Assembly (NCBI GenBank): GCA_937891125.1 | Contig: CALAEZ010000240.1 | Location: 1 to 22,327, forward strand | Direction: 5' to 3' | DNA: 22,327 nucleotides | Origin: an uncultured Treponema sp. | GTDB lineage: Bacteria; Spirochaetota; Spirochaetia; Treponematales; Treponemataceae | Shown: positions 1-7,932 of the stretch, piece after piece | Position numbering within the stretch: position 1 is the stretch's first letter | How the letters are laid out: each line of letters begins with the position of its first letter | Position numbers and translations under genes: made by a program | Notes under the pieces: generated by a model | Seen by the model: the letters and a program-made list of their open reading frames with translations, nothing else | What the model was told of the DNA's origin: nothing | Database searches by the model: none

Positions 1-546
1 CTGATAGCGGCTGCTTGAACCGCCGTAGCTTGTCGAGGGCCACATGCCGGTTCCCGTGCCGCACGGGTCGTACGGTAAGCCGTATTTTGACATGTTCGCT
101 TCATACCAGTTGATCATCGGCTGGATGCGCGAATAGTGGTTTGATGTGCTTGAGCTTGAAGAGCTTGAATCTGACGCATTCACCGCTTCGTACACTTTTG
201 ACATGTCGACGGTAAAGCCTGCTTCATAGCCGACGCCGCTTTTCCACTGAATGCCGTCTTCTTTTTCGACGCCCCACTCGCTTGCGCGGCTGAAGCTTCC
301 CTTTATCTGGATGCCGATGTCTGCCGTGTACTCGCTTGAAAGGCCGGGGATTTCATCTACCGTTGCATTTTCGTCAATGTTCTTAATGCCTGACGAAAAG
401 GTCATCTCCGTAGAGATTTCCGGGTACACGCCGCTGTACGATTCCTGCGCAAAAGCGCACACCGAAAGGGCTGCAAATGCGGCTAAAACCGTCGCTGCCT
501 TTTTTGCCGCTGAGCGGCTCGCTGTCTTTTTACTTTCTATCATCAT
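1..546 (-). CDS. Partial secreted protein, probably outer-envelope; 3' end cut by window edge
   Basis: An open minus-strand frame starts at the ATG at 546 and stays open for 182 codons to base 1, so the C-terminus lies outside the window. Residues 1-34 form a signal peptide: a Lys/Arg-rich start, a hydrophobic core (VLAAFAALSVCAFA) and a likely cleavage at AFA-QES, with no lipobox. The mature part begins with short alternating stretches (EISTEMTFSSGI, TADIGIQIKGSFS) that could be beta strands of an outer-membrane barrel, and has a run of seven serines near residue 130. An AAAGGA ribosome site lies in the last codons of the preceding gene, whose stop ends 3 bases before this start, so the two are probably translationally coupled. 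I do not recognise the family. The exported location is well supported; the barrel is inference. Confidence 0.75.
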   Translation of the reverse strand, partial: MMIESKKTASRSAAKKAATVLAAFAALSVCAFAQESYSGVYPEISTEMTFSSGIKNIDENATVDEIPGLSSEYTADIGIQIKGSFSRASEWGVEKEDGIQWKSGVGYEAGFTVDMSKVYEAVNASDSSSSSSSTSNHYSRIQPMINWYEANMSKYGLPYDPCGTGTGMWPSTSYGGSSSRYQ

Positions 547-549
547 ATC

Positions 550-2235
550 CTAGTCCTTTTTTACGAAGAATTTGAATGTATATGCGCTGCCTGTCTGACT
601 GCGGTAGGTATGGAATGCGCTTGAGTAGTATTCAAGCGCAAGCTGATTTGAACCGCTTACGGCGTTTACGCTCTTTATATAAAAGCCGCCGCTTCCGTCA
701 GATTCAAGCTCCCAGAGCGTGTACTTACCGGGACTTGAGTCAAACTGCACGTTTCCGGTCGATGTGCTGTAGGCGTTGCAGGCAAGGTATTTGCCGTTGT
801 ACGTAAAGGTGTAGTAGCCGTCGCTGTCTACCGTGACGCAGAGCGAAGCCATGCCGCTTAAATATTCGATGTCGCCGGAACCGTCTACGGCCTGTCCCTG
901 CAGCGTGCTTGAAGAGAGCGTTGTGCTTAAAAGCATTGAAGAGCTTTCGTGATAGATAAGCACCACGTCGCCGTCTTCGGGAGCTGATGCAGAATAGGCA
1001 TAGTCGCCCGAAAGCGCCGAGCTGAAATTGTAATGCACGACGGTGCAAGAGACCGTGTAGGTCACCGGATTTCCGTCGTTATCGTAGACTTGCAGCTCAA
1101 AATCCTTTGAGAAATCGACTTCGGTCTCGCCGGAAACGACATCTGCGTTCTTGTAGCGGATGCGCTGCCCTGCCGTGCTCACGGTGATTTTCTGCGTTGT
1201 GCTCATCGTGTCGTAAATGTTTACGGAAACGGTAAGATTGTCGTTGTCAACAGTGCCGTAGATAACGTTATCAGTCTCTTCAAGCGCAAAATAGTCGATG
1301 GTTTTAAGGCTTGACGAGACTTCCGCAGTCGTTTTTCCCGCTGTTGCTGCATCTGACGATTCGTTTGAAACGGCAGTCGTAAGCCATTCGCGCTCCTTCC
1401 AGCTTGAATACTTTGTCACCGTGGCTTTCCGCTGCATTTTTTTAGAAACACCCCAGTTCCAGCCGCTTCCGATGCCGGCATCAGGCCCCAGCACGTCAAG
1501 CACTGTGTCGCCGCAGGTAAGCGTAAAGCCGTCCTGTCCGGCAGTTGTTATAATCGAGTTGTACAGAATGTCGCTCTGCCAGATGATTTCAGCAGAGTCC
1601 GTCTTTGAGCTGAACCATGAGCAGCGCTGCGAGTAGATGACAAGGCGCGCATACGCAGGAAGCGTTCCTGAAAGCGTCACCGACTGGTCTTTGCTTGATA
1701 CGCGCGCGGCACTTTCCCACACATGCCGGGAGAGCGTAACTGCGCTCAAGTCTACCGCCGCTGAAGAGAGGTTTGTAATTTCAATGTACTGATTGTTTGC
1801 ACCCTTAAAGGCGGCTGCCTGACCAGAATAGTATTCGGTAAAAAGCAGCGTTCCGTTTGAAACACTCGCCGCTTCTTCTAAGATGTTTACAAGATATGTT
1901 TTAACACTACCCCCCCCCTGCACTGAAATTTTAGCAGGGCTTGTGGAGTAGTCTGGGGTATTCATGGCAGAGCCGTCAGAAACACTGACGCTTGCCGTCA
2001 AGAGAGAGCGCTCATCAGTGTCTGCATACAGTTCAGACGGCAGATACACGGTAATAAGCGCCTTTTCGCTGTCGATAGAGCCGGTCACCGTCTTTGTAAG
2101 CTTGGTTACGGCGCTGTTGGCTGCCGTTGTAAAGCTGAACGAGGTGATGCCAGGCTCGCCGTCATCGTCTGATGAGCAGGAGACGAAGAGAAAAGCGAAG
2201 GCGGCGCATAAAAGCAGAAGCAGTTTTTTAGTCAT
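550..2235 (-). CDS. Lipoprotein with lamin-tail-like domain, nuclease-associated, containing a G9 tract
   Basis: This 561-aa protein has a lipoprotein signal peptide (FLFVSC, Cys20). Visible regions are an Ig-like/DUF5018-type repeat (about 28-115, opening ITSFSFTTAANSAV), a lamin-tail-like domain (about 125-300, with NQYIEITNLSSAAVDLS and a GWNWGVSKKMQRK strand), a second DUF5018-type repeat (about 310-405) and a C-terminal region (about 410-561, ending FKFFVKKD) of a kind I associate with secreted nucleases. No catalytic motif is visible, so binding of nucleic acid or surface attachment is more likely than catalysis (inference). The start overlaps the stop of the EEP nuclease gene by 8 bases, so they are co-transcribed and probably coupled. 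Codons about 106-109 are encoded by nine consecutive G on the coding strand. A one-base slip there would truncate the protein shortly after residue 110. Confidence 0.85.
   Translation of the reverse strand: MTKKLLLLLCAAFAFLFVSCSSDDDGEPGITSFSFTTAANSAVTKLTKTVTGSIDSEKALITVYLPSELYADTDERSLLTASVSVSDGSAMNTPDYSTSPAKISVQGGGSVKTYLVNILEEAASVSNGTLLFTEYYSGQAAAFKGANNQYIEITNLSSAAVDLSAVTLSRHVWESAARVSSKDQSVTLSGTLPAYARLVIYSQRCSWFSSKTDSAEIIWQSDILYNSIITTAGQDGFTLTCGDTVLDVLGPDAGIGSGWNWGVSKKMQRKATVTKYSSWKEREWLTTAVSNESSDAATAGKTTAEVSSSLKTIDYFALEETDNVIYGTVDNDNLTVSVNIYDTMSTTQKITVSTAGQRIRYKNADVVSGETEVDFSKDFELQVYDNDGNPVTYTVSCTVVHYNFSSALSGDYAYSASAPEDGDVVLIYHESSSMLLSTTLSSSTLQGQAVDGSGDIEYLSGMASLCVTVDSDGYYTFTYNGKYLACNAYSTSTGNVQFDSSPGKYTLWELESDGSGGFYIKSVNAVSGSNQLALEYYSSAFHTYRSQTGSAYTFKFFVKKD
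1910..1918 (-). repeat. Homopolymeric tract of nine G (coding strand) inside a lipoprotein gene
   Basis: The plus strand reads nine consecutive C, which is nine G on the coding strand, within codons for Gln-Gly-Gly-Gly-Ser. As sequenced the frame is open. Poly-G tracts of about this length are known slippage sites, and treponemes use them for phase variation. No other G or C run of comparable length occurs in the window. Confidence 0.9.
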
Positions 2236-5077
2236 CGAACGCCCCCGGAATATTGATTATTGCAGGGTCATGGTCAGAAAGATTGTAGTGATTATTGCGC
2301 GTAAACATTGAGTTTATGTGCGGAATAAAGCACACGTCCTTCCATGAAGAGCCGGACACCTTCTGCCAGAGGGAAGCTGACACGTAAATGTGGTCAAGTT
2401 CCTGCATGTTTCCCTGATACGTGTATGAAAACTGCTCGGTGTCGGGCATAAGCTCTTCAACCAGACTGTAGAGAATCTGCGAGCCGCCGCGGACTCCAGT
2501 CAGTACTTTCATCGGCGTGCCGTAGGCAAAATCGTTCATGTCGCCTGCAACGACAATGCGTGCACCGCTGTCTGCCGACAGAAGCTTCTGCACAAAGTCG
2601 TGCACCGCCTGCGCCTGTCCGTTGCGCTTGCTTTCTGAAAGCAGAAGCGGCGGCTGGACGTTTCCGTACAGCGAATAATCGCCGCGTTTTGAGCCTAAAT
2701 GGCAGGCAATGACAAAAAAGTTCTGGTCGGTTTCGTTTCCGTCAGAATCAAGCACGACAAACTCGCCTGCAAGCGGGCGGCGGCTGTGGCTGAAGTAGCT
2801 GTTCTGAATGTAGCCCGGGCTCTGCGTAAGGTGCGCGCTTCCGTCGTCGCCCCGGTAAGGCACCGAGGCTGTCTCTGCAAGCACCCAGCCCTGCGCAGCG
2901 TCATTTGCCGTCTGCACCGGCCAGTCATCTTCATCAAGCAGGTCGCCGTTTTCGTCATGCGTATTTGCGTAATAATTGCTTGGTAAGCCGCGGTCGACAA
3001 ATGCGACGCGCTCGGTGTTGTACATAAAGCCCACGCGGATATTCACGCCGGGCTTACCGCCCGAATCCTGCTCCTTCGGGTCGACGCAGCGGAATTCGTA
3101 CTGCGGACCGCCCTGGGAGGTAATGTCGTCGATAATGCCTGAAAAATTGCGCACTGCGGTTACTACGCCGTCCTTTGCCGCCCAAGAATTGTCTTGATTT
3201 GCATAGGTCTGAGGCGTTTCCACATCGTCGCCCATTTCCACGACGACAAGCACGTCCGGATACAGCAGGTTGTTCTTTATGACAAGCGCCACGTCGACAT
3301 CCTTTGCATACGAGCCACCCTGCGCCTCATAGTTTTCAATATTGAATGAAGCGACCGTCAGGCTTGTCAGGTCGGTATTGCCGGTGGCAGGCGAGCTACT
3401 TGCGCTCCACAACGGCGTAAACACACTTGACGCGTCAAAGGCAGAAGAAGAGCTGGTGCCCGTGCGCCACTTCTTTATGTTTGCGCCGTTTGATGATGAG
3501 GAGCTTGTGTAGCTTTTCTGGTCGGTCATGCCGGTTTCTACCGCGCTCTGCGACACGGTTGTAAAGGCGTCAGCATCAAGCTTTAAGTACCACTGGCTTT
3601 CGTTTGAAAAGCCCCATTTCTGGTTCGGCACGGTCTCGCCTGCAAGGTCTGTAATGCTTTCTGAGTCATAGCGCGTATAAAACGGAGTGACATAATTTGC
3701 GCTTGAGCTTTGTATGTAGCAGGCGCTCTTATTATTCAGCGGATGCGCCATGTAGATTGAGTCGCAGGTGTAGTCAAGTACGCCGCGGAAAACGGCATCG
3801 CTGTTGGCATCTATGAGCGTATCGCCAATCTGCGGAATGGAAGACTTGTATGCGCTCCAGTCTGCCGGCTGATAGTCGACAAACAGCACTTCCTCGTTGT
3901 AATCTTGATAGCCGGTCGTCGGGTTTTCGCGGATAACGTTCCCCATCCAGTCTTCATTAAAGGTGCGGAAGTAGTTTCCGCTTTCGTCCTTGCCGCCGTC
4001 TGCAAGCACGCTCGTCAGATTATAGTAGGTTGCGCCCACGACAAGCGGGTTTTCAATGCGGATGACCATGCCTTCCATGCTTTCAAGCACGTCAATCGCC
4101 TCCTGAAGCGGAGCGACTGCATCCACGTCGTATGGCATGACGCGCGACTCGGCATTGTAGGTTTCGCCGTTGTAGGTGTACGTTTTTGCCTTGTAGGTGT
4201 CGCTTGCGCTCTGGCTGTAGGTGACAAGCACGCCCAGCGGATAGGCGGCAGTGCGCGCCGTGTCGCCGTCGTACACGCGGAGCACGGTATCTGCCTTAAT
4301 CTGCGTGCGCGTCAGGCTTCCGTCTGTTGAATTGTAGCGGTCAAGCTGGCGCACCTCTTCTACCGTGCCGCTTACCGTAACGACATCGCCTGCCTGCAAG
4401 TCGGTCGGAATGGAATCAAGCCATTTTGAGTCGGTGTAGGCATCGTCGTGCGTGTTGATGAAAATGCCGTTTGACTTTGCGCCGGAATAATCACGCTCGT
4501 CTGGAAGCGCTTCGATAAAAAAGCCGTCGCTTCCGACATACTGCGGCGCGTCATCGCCTGAAAGATCAGGATTATTGTAATTCCAGTGCGGAGCCTTGTT
4601 CATTATGAGCGTGACAACGCCCGTAATGCCTTCAACCGAGCTGCCTTTGAGCGGGCTTTCCGCGCCGCTTCCCTGAATGTCAGCTATGGTGAGCGCACCG
4701 CCCTCGACGGCGGTAAAATCGATACCGCTTACCGTGCCGTTGACAGCCGCAGCGCCGACATTGACGGCAGAGCCTGAAACAAGCTCGCCTGCATACGAAA
4801 ACTGAGGAACAAGCGTATATCCGCTTTTTTCTGCCGAAAGCGAGACGGTCGTCCGCTCCAAGCCTTTCAGCTTATAGCTTCCGTCGCTTCCCGTTTCGTC
4901 AGAAACGCCGCCTGCTGAAATTTTTACGCCGCTGACAGCGTTCCCTGACTTATCGAGAACCGTTCCTGTAATCGTGTAGTCGCCGCTTCCTGACTTTGCA
5001 TCAGAAAAAACGGAACACGCCGCTAGCAGGAGCGGCAGCGAGAATAATGCTGTACACATTCCATGAATAATCTTCAT
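2228..5077 (-). CDS. Extracellular nuclease lipoprotein, endonuclease/exonuclease/phosphatase (EEP) family
   Basis: The protein is 949 aa from the ATG at 5077, chosen because it follows AAAAAAGG by 8 bases and opens a lipoprotein signal (LLLAAC, Cys21). An upstream in-frame ATG at 5119 lies upstream of the predicted promoter. Domains in order are a carboxypeptidase-regulatory-like beta sandwich (about 30-110), one or two OB-fold-like regions (about 125-470) of the type found in large secreted nucleases, a Ser-rich linker, and the EEP catalytic domain (about 570-949). The EEP motifs look intact: ASFNIEN, VVVEMGD, ACHLGSKRGD, AGDMNDF, ELDHIYV and SDHDPAI. The family cleaves phosphodiester bonds with divalent metal, and proteins of this layout (ExeM/NucH-like) degrade extracellular DNA or RNA. 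It is first in the operon and faces a nucleoside transporter operon across 137 bases, which suggests nucleic-acid scavenging. The substrate is inferred. Confidence 0.9.
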   Translation of the reverse strand: MKIIHGMCTALFSLPLLLAACSVFSDAKSGSGDYTITGTVLDKSGNAVSGVKISAGGVSDETGSDGSYKLKGLERTTVSLSAEKSGYTLVPQFSYAGELVSGSAVNVGAAAVNGTVSGIDFTAVEGGALTIADIQGSGAESPLKGSSVEGITGVVTLIMNKAPHWNYNNPDLSGDDAPQYVGSDGFFIEALPDERDYSGAKSNGIFINTHDDAYTDSKWLDSIPTDLQAGDVVTVSGTVEEVRQLDRYNSTDGSLTRTQIKADTVLRVYDGDTARTAAYPLGVLVTYSQSASDTYKAKTYTYNGETYNAESRVMPYDVDAVAPLQEAIDVLESMEGMVIRIENPLVVGATYYNLTSVLADGGKDESGNYFRTFNEDWMGNVIRENPTTGYQDYNEEVLFVDYQPADWSAYKSSIPQIGDTLIDANSDAVFRGVLDYTCDSIYMAHPLNNKSACYIQSSSANYVTPFYTRYDSESITDLAGETVPNQKWGFSNESQWYLKLDADAFTTVSQSAVETGMTDQKSYTSSSSSNGANIKKWRTGTSSSSAFDASSVFTPLWSASSSPATGNTDLTSLTVASFNIENYEAQGGSYAKDVDVALVIKNNLLYPDVLVVVEMGDDVETPQTYANQDNSWAAKDGVVTAVRNFSGIIDDITSQGGPQYEFRCVDPKEQDSGGKPGVNIRVGFMYNTERVAFVDRGLPSNYYANTHDENGDLLDEDDWPVQTANDAAQGWVLAETASVPYRGDDGSAHLTQSPGYIQNSYFSHSRRPLAGEFVVLDSDGNETDQNFFVIACHLGSKRGDYSLYGNVQPPLLLSESKRNGQAQAVHDFVQKLLSADSGARIVVAGDMNDFAYGTPMKVLTGVRGGSQILYSLVEELMPDTEQFSYTYQGNMQELDHIYVSASLWQKVSGSSWKDVCFIPHINSMFTRNNHYNLSDHDPAIINIPGAFDD

Positions 5078-5107
5078 TTTTGTTACCTTTTTTGATTGCA
5101 GTTCATT

Positions 5108-5136
5108 ATCATAACACAATTTTATAATTATGTAAT
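5108..5136 (-). promoter_or_regulatory. Promoter of the secreted-nuclease operon
   Basis: On the minus strand ATTACA (5136-5131) and TATGAT (5113-5108) are separated by 17 bases, a good sigma-70-type match. Transcription would start near 5101 and leave a leader of about 24 nt containing the AAAAAAGG ribosome site (5093-5086). It excludes the longer ATG at 5119 as a start. Confidence 0.6.
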
Positions 5137-5165
5137 GTTAAATTACGCAATCTTCTGTTTTTTTT

Positions 5166-5195
5166 CTGTTATTTTTTCTCTTTTTCGGTTATACT
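5166..5195 (+). promoter_or_regulatory. Candidate promoter of the nucleoside transporter operon
   Basis: A clear -10 hexamer, TATACT (5190-5195), is preceded 18 bases upstream by a poor -35 (CTGTTA, 5166-5171) in a T-rich stretch. The predicted start is near 5202, giving a leader of about 13 nt with only a weak ribosome site (CAGGTAG). The 137-bp intergenic region is AT-rich and carries this promoter back to back with that of the nuclease operon. I see no clear operator or riboswitch in it. Confidence 0.4.
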
Positions 5196-5214
5196 GTTTC
5201 CCTACAGGTAGTAT

Positions 5215-6768
5215 ATGAGTGAAGAATATATCATTGAGATGCTTCATATCACCAAACGGTTCCCAGGAATCGTGGCGAATGATGACATCACCCTACAGCT
5301 GAAAAAAGGCGAGATTCATGCCCTGCTTGGCGAAAACGGAGCCGGCAAATCCACCCTTATGAGTGTGTTATTCGGATTATACCAGCCGGAAGAAGGCGAA
5401 ATCCGCAAAAACGGTAAAAAAGTAGAAATCCGTAACCCCAATGATGCAACCGCGCTACACATCGGTATGGTTCACCAGCACTTTAAGCTTGTTGAAGTGT
5501 TTACAGTGCTTGACAACATCATTTTAGGAAGCGAAACGCTCAAAAACGGCTTTATCGACCGTAAAGCTGCCCGGAAGCGCGTTATCGCATTAAGCAATGC
5601 GTACGGCTTACAGATAGATCCGGATGCCAAAATTGAAGACATAACCGTAGGCATGCAGCAACGCGTTGAAATCTTAAAAATGCTGTACCGCAACAACGAC
5701 ATTCTGATTTTTGACGAGCCGACTGCCGTTTTAACGCCCCAGGAAATAAAAGAACTGATGAGCGTTATGAAGCTGCTTGCCGATGAAGGTAAATCAATTC
5801 TCTTTATTACGCATAAGCTAAACGAAATAATGGAAGTCGCTGACCGCTGCTCAGTCTTGTGTAAGGGGCGCTACATCGGCACGGTGAATATTGCCGACAC
5901 CAGCAAGGAAGAGCTTAGCCGCATGATGGTCGGACGTGACGTGCAGTTTACGGTCGCAAAAAAGCCGTGCACGCCAAAAGAAGTCGTGCTTGACGTGCAG
6001 CACTTATGCGTAGAAAGCCGCCTGCATAAAATGCTTGCCGTAAACGACGTAAGCTTTCAGGTGCACGCAGGCGAAATTGTGTGCATTGCAGGCATTGACG
6101 GAAACGGTCAGTCAGAATGTATACAGGGCTTAACCGGGCTTGAAAAGCTAAGTTTCCGCGCCGACACAAAAATTATGCTGAACGGGAACGACATCGCACG
6201 AAAATCTATCCGCGAAAAAAGCATTGCCGGCATAAGTCACGTACCGGAAGACCGCCACAAACATGGGCTTGTGCTAGACTACACGCTTGAGCAGAACATG
6301 GTGTTACAACGCTACTGGGAAGGCGCCTTTCAGCACCTGCGCTTCATAAAAAACGCCGAGGTAACGGCATACGCACAGCGGCTCATTGATACCTTTGATG
6401 TCCGGAGCGGTCAGGGAGTGCAGACGCCCGTGCGTGCCATGTCTGGCGGTAACCAGCAGAAAGCCATTGTCGCCCGCGAGCTTGATAAAGCACACAAGCT
6501 TTTGATTGCCGTGCAGCCAACGCGCGGACTTGATGTAGGCGCCATCGAATACCTGCACAAGGCAATTATTGCCGACCGCGATGCAGGAAAAGCCGTGCTT
6601 TTGGTGTCATACGAGCTTGAAGAGGTGCTCAATTTGAGCGACCGCATTCTGGTGATGTACGAGGGCGAGATTGTCGGCGAACTTACGCCAAACGAAACGA
6701 CGCCGGAGGAGCTCGGACTGTATATGGCGGGCGCTAAGCGGCAGACTAAAAAGCAGGAGCATGCGTAA
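5215..6768 (+). CDS. pnrC: Nucleoside ABC transporter, ATP-binding subunit (NupO/PnrC type)
   Basis: This 517-aa cytoplasmic ATPase has two fused nucleotide-binding domains, the layout of sugar/nucleoside importers. The N-terminal half has a canonical Walker A (GENGAGKST), a divergent signature (ITVGMQQR) and Walker B (ILIFDEP). The C-terminal half has a Walker A lacking the lysine (GIDGNGQSE), a good signature (MSGGNQQK) and the PTRGLDVG stretch. The altered second Walker A is normal for this family. It is followed 1 base later by the first permease, so ATPase and two permeases form one complex at the inner membrane. With a PnrA/Bmp-type binding protein encoded nearby, purine-nucleoside import is the best prediction. 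The symbol follows the T. pallidum pnr system and is by family, not proven orthology. A general sugar substrate is less likely. Confidence 0.92.
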   Translation: MSEEYIIEMLHITKRFPGIVANDDITLQLKKGEIHALLGENGAGKSTLMSVLFGLYQPEEGEIRKNGKKVEIRNPNDATALHIGMVHQHFKLVEVFTVLDNIILGSETLKNGFIDRKAARKRVIALSNAYGLQIDPDAKIEDITVGMQQRVEILKMLYRNNDILIFDEPTAVLTPQEIKELMSVMKLLADEGKSILFITHKLNEIMEVADRCSVLCKGRYIGTVNIADTSKEELSRMMVGRDVQFTVAKKPCTPKEVVLDVQHLCVESRLHKMLAVNDVSFQVHAGEIVCIAGIDGNGQSECIQGLTGLEKLSFRADTKIMLNGNDIARKSIREKSIAGISHVPEDRHKHGLVLDYTLEQNMVLQRYWEGAFQHLRFIKNAEVTAYAQRLIDTFDVRSGQGVQTPVRAMSGGNQQKAIVARELDKAHKLLIAVQPTRGLDVGAIEYLHKAIIADRDAGKAVLLVSYELEEVLNLSDRILVMYEGEIVGELTPNETTPEELGLYMAGAKRQTKKQEHA

Positions 6769-6769
6769 T

Positions 6770-7930
6770 ATGACAACAACACCAAAAGCGCATTCAGCGC
6801 ATTTACAGCAGTTTTTAAAAAGCGAGTCGTTCCGTGCGATTCTTGCCGCCATACTGTGCGCCATTGCCGGCATTATCGCAGGCTTTATCATTCTTACGAT
6901 TATCAACGCTGAGCACGCACCAAAGGCTGTCAGCGTCATCTTAAAGAACTTTCTGTACTACAGGAACGGTGCTAAGCGCTTGTACTACTTAGGACAGACG
7001 CTCGTAAAGGCAGTTCCACTCATCTTGTGTGGCATTGGCGTGCTCTTTGCCTACAAATCAGGCTTGTTCAACATCGGTATTGCCGGTCAGTACTGTATCG
7101 GCATTGGCATTTCGCTCTACGCCGCGCTTGCCCTGCACCTGCCCTGGTGGCTGTGCGTGCTGTTAGCAACGGCGGCTGCCGCGCTGTGGGCCTCCCTTGC
7201 AGGCATTTTAAAGGCTTTCTGCAACGTAAACGAAGTTATTGCAGGCATTATGCTCAACTGGATTGGACTGTATGTGGTAAACGTGCTTATGCAAAACGAG
7301 GTGACAATGAACATTTCACGTTCAGAAACCTACTCCATTGCAGAGCGCAGCCCCCAGTCGCTGCTACCGACCGCAGGCTTAGGCGCGCTCTTTAACAACA
7401 ACAAGTATGTTTCCATCGCCATTCCGATTACGATTGTGCTTGCGGTTCTGATTTACATTGTGCTCACCCGAACCACCATCGGCTACGAGCTTAGGGCGAC
7501 GGGCTTAAATAAGCATGCCGCCAAATACGCCGGCATGAAGGACAAAGAAAACATCATTATGACCATGGCAGTTTCGGGTGCAATCGCTGGTCTTGCCGCC
7601 GCGCTCTACTATCTGACTGACATACAGCCCTGGAAAACAGCGTCTGTGGTGCCTGCCATGGGCTTTAACGGCATTGCGGTTGCCTTTTTAGGCGGCTTAA
7701 ACCCGATTGGCGTCATTTTTGCAGGCTTTTTTATCCAGCACATCACGCAGGGCGGAAGCTTTATCGACACTAAGTACTTTAATCCGCAGATTGCAGACCT
7801 CATCTCGTCAATCATCATCTACTCGTGTGCCTTTATGTTCTTGTTTAAGAACGCAATTGCCCGCGTTGTCATGCGCTTTCTGCCGAGCACAGAAAATGTA
7901 AACGCAAAAAGCGGCGAAGGAGAGAAATAA
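6770..7930 (+). CDS. pnrD: Nucleoside ABC transporter, permease 1 (NupP/PnrD type)
   Basis: This is a 386-aa inner-membrane permease of the BPD_transp_2 family. The ATG at 6770 is chosen because AGGAG at 6755-6759 sits 10 bases before it; an ATG at 6761 is too close to that site, and the frame's earlier ATG at 6671 lies deep inside the ATPase gene. About nine hydrophobic segments can be seen, the first near residues 16-42, with the family's conserved middle (KSGLFNIGIAGQYCIG) and the C-terminal AMGFNGIAVAFLGGLNP segment. It would pair with the next gene product to form the nucleoside channel driven by the preceding ATPase. The one-base gap to the ATPase and two-base gap to the next permease indicate a single transcript. 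Confidence 0.92.
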   Translation: MTTTPKAHSAHLQQFLKSESFRAILAAILCAIAGIIAGFIILTIINAEHAPKAVSVILKNFLYYRNGAKRLYYLGQTLVKAVPLILCGIGVLFAYKSGLFNIGIAGQYCIGIGISLYAALALHLPWWLCVLLATAAAALWASLAGILKAFCNVNEVIAGIMLNWIGLYVVNVLMQNEVTMNISRSETYSIAERSPQSLLPTAGLGALFNNNKYVSIAIPITIVLAVLIYIVLTRTTIGYELRATGLNKHAAKYAGMKDKENIIMTMAVSGAIAGLAAALYYLTDIQPWKTASVVPAMGFNGIAVAFLGGLNPIGVIFAGFFIQHITQGGSFIDTKYFNPQIADLISSIIIYSCAFMFLFKNAIARVVMRFLPSTENVNAKSGEGEK

Positions 7931-7932
7931 TC

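Noticed and set aside
740..1048. Arg-rich open frames on either strand across the lipoprotein genes and similar long antisense frames elsewhere (e.g. 3905-4330, 14898-15305, 21720-22127)
   Set aside because: They overlap well-supported genes entirely, have biased composition typical of shadow frames, and lack ribosome sites.
5078..5119. Longer start of the EEP nuclease at 5119
   Set aside because: It would bury the lipoprotein signal behind 14 residues, and the promoter -10 lies within this stretch.
5158..5165. T8 run near the transporter promoter as a phase-variation tract
   Set aside because: T runs of this length are common in AT-rich intergenic DNA and lie outside the promoter spacer, so evidence for switching is weak.
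6061..6130. Loss of the Walker A lysine in the second ATPase domain as a defect
   Set aside because: The altered second site is normal in this two-domain sugar/nucleoside ATPase family.
6671..6769. Longer start of the first permease inside the ATPase gene
   Set aside because: The extension is Arg-rich and out of frame over the ATPase end. ATG 6770 has a spaced AGGAG site.
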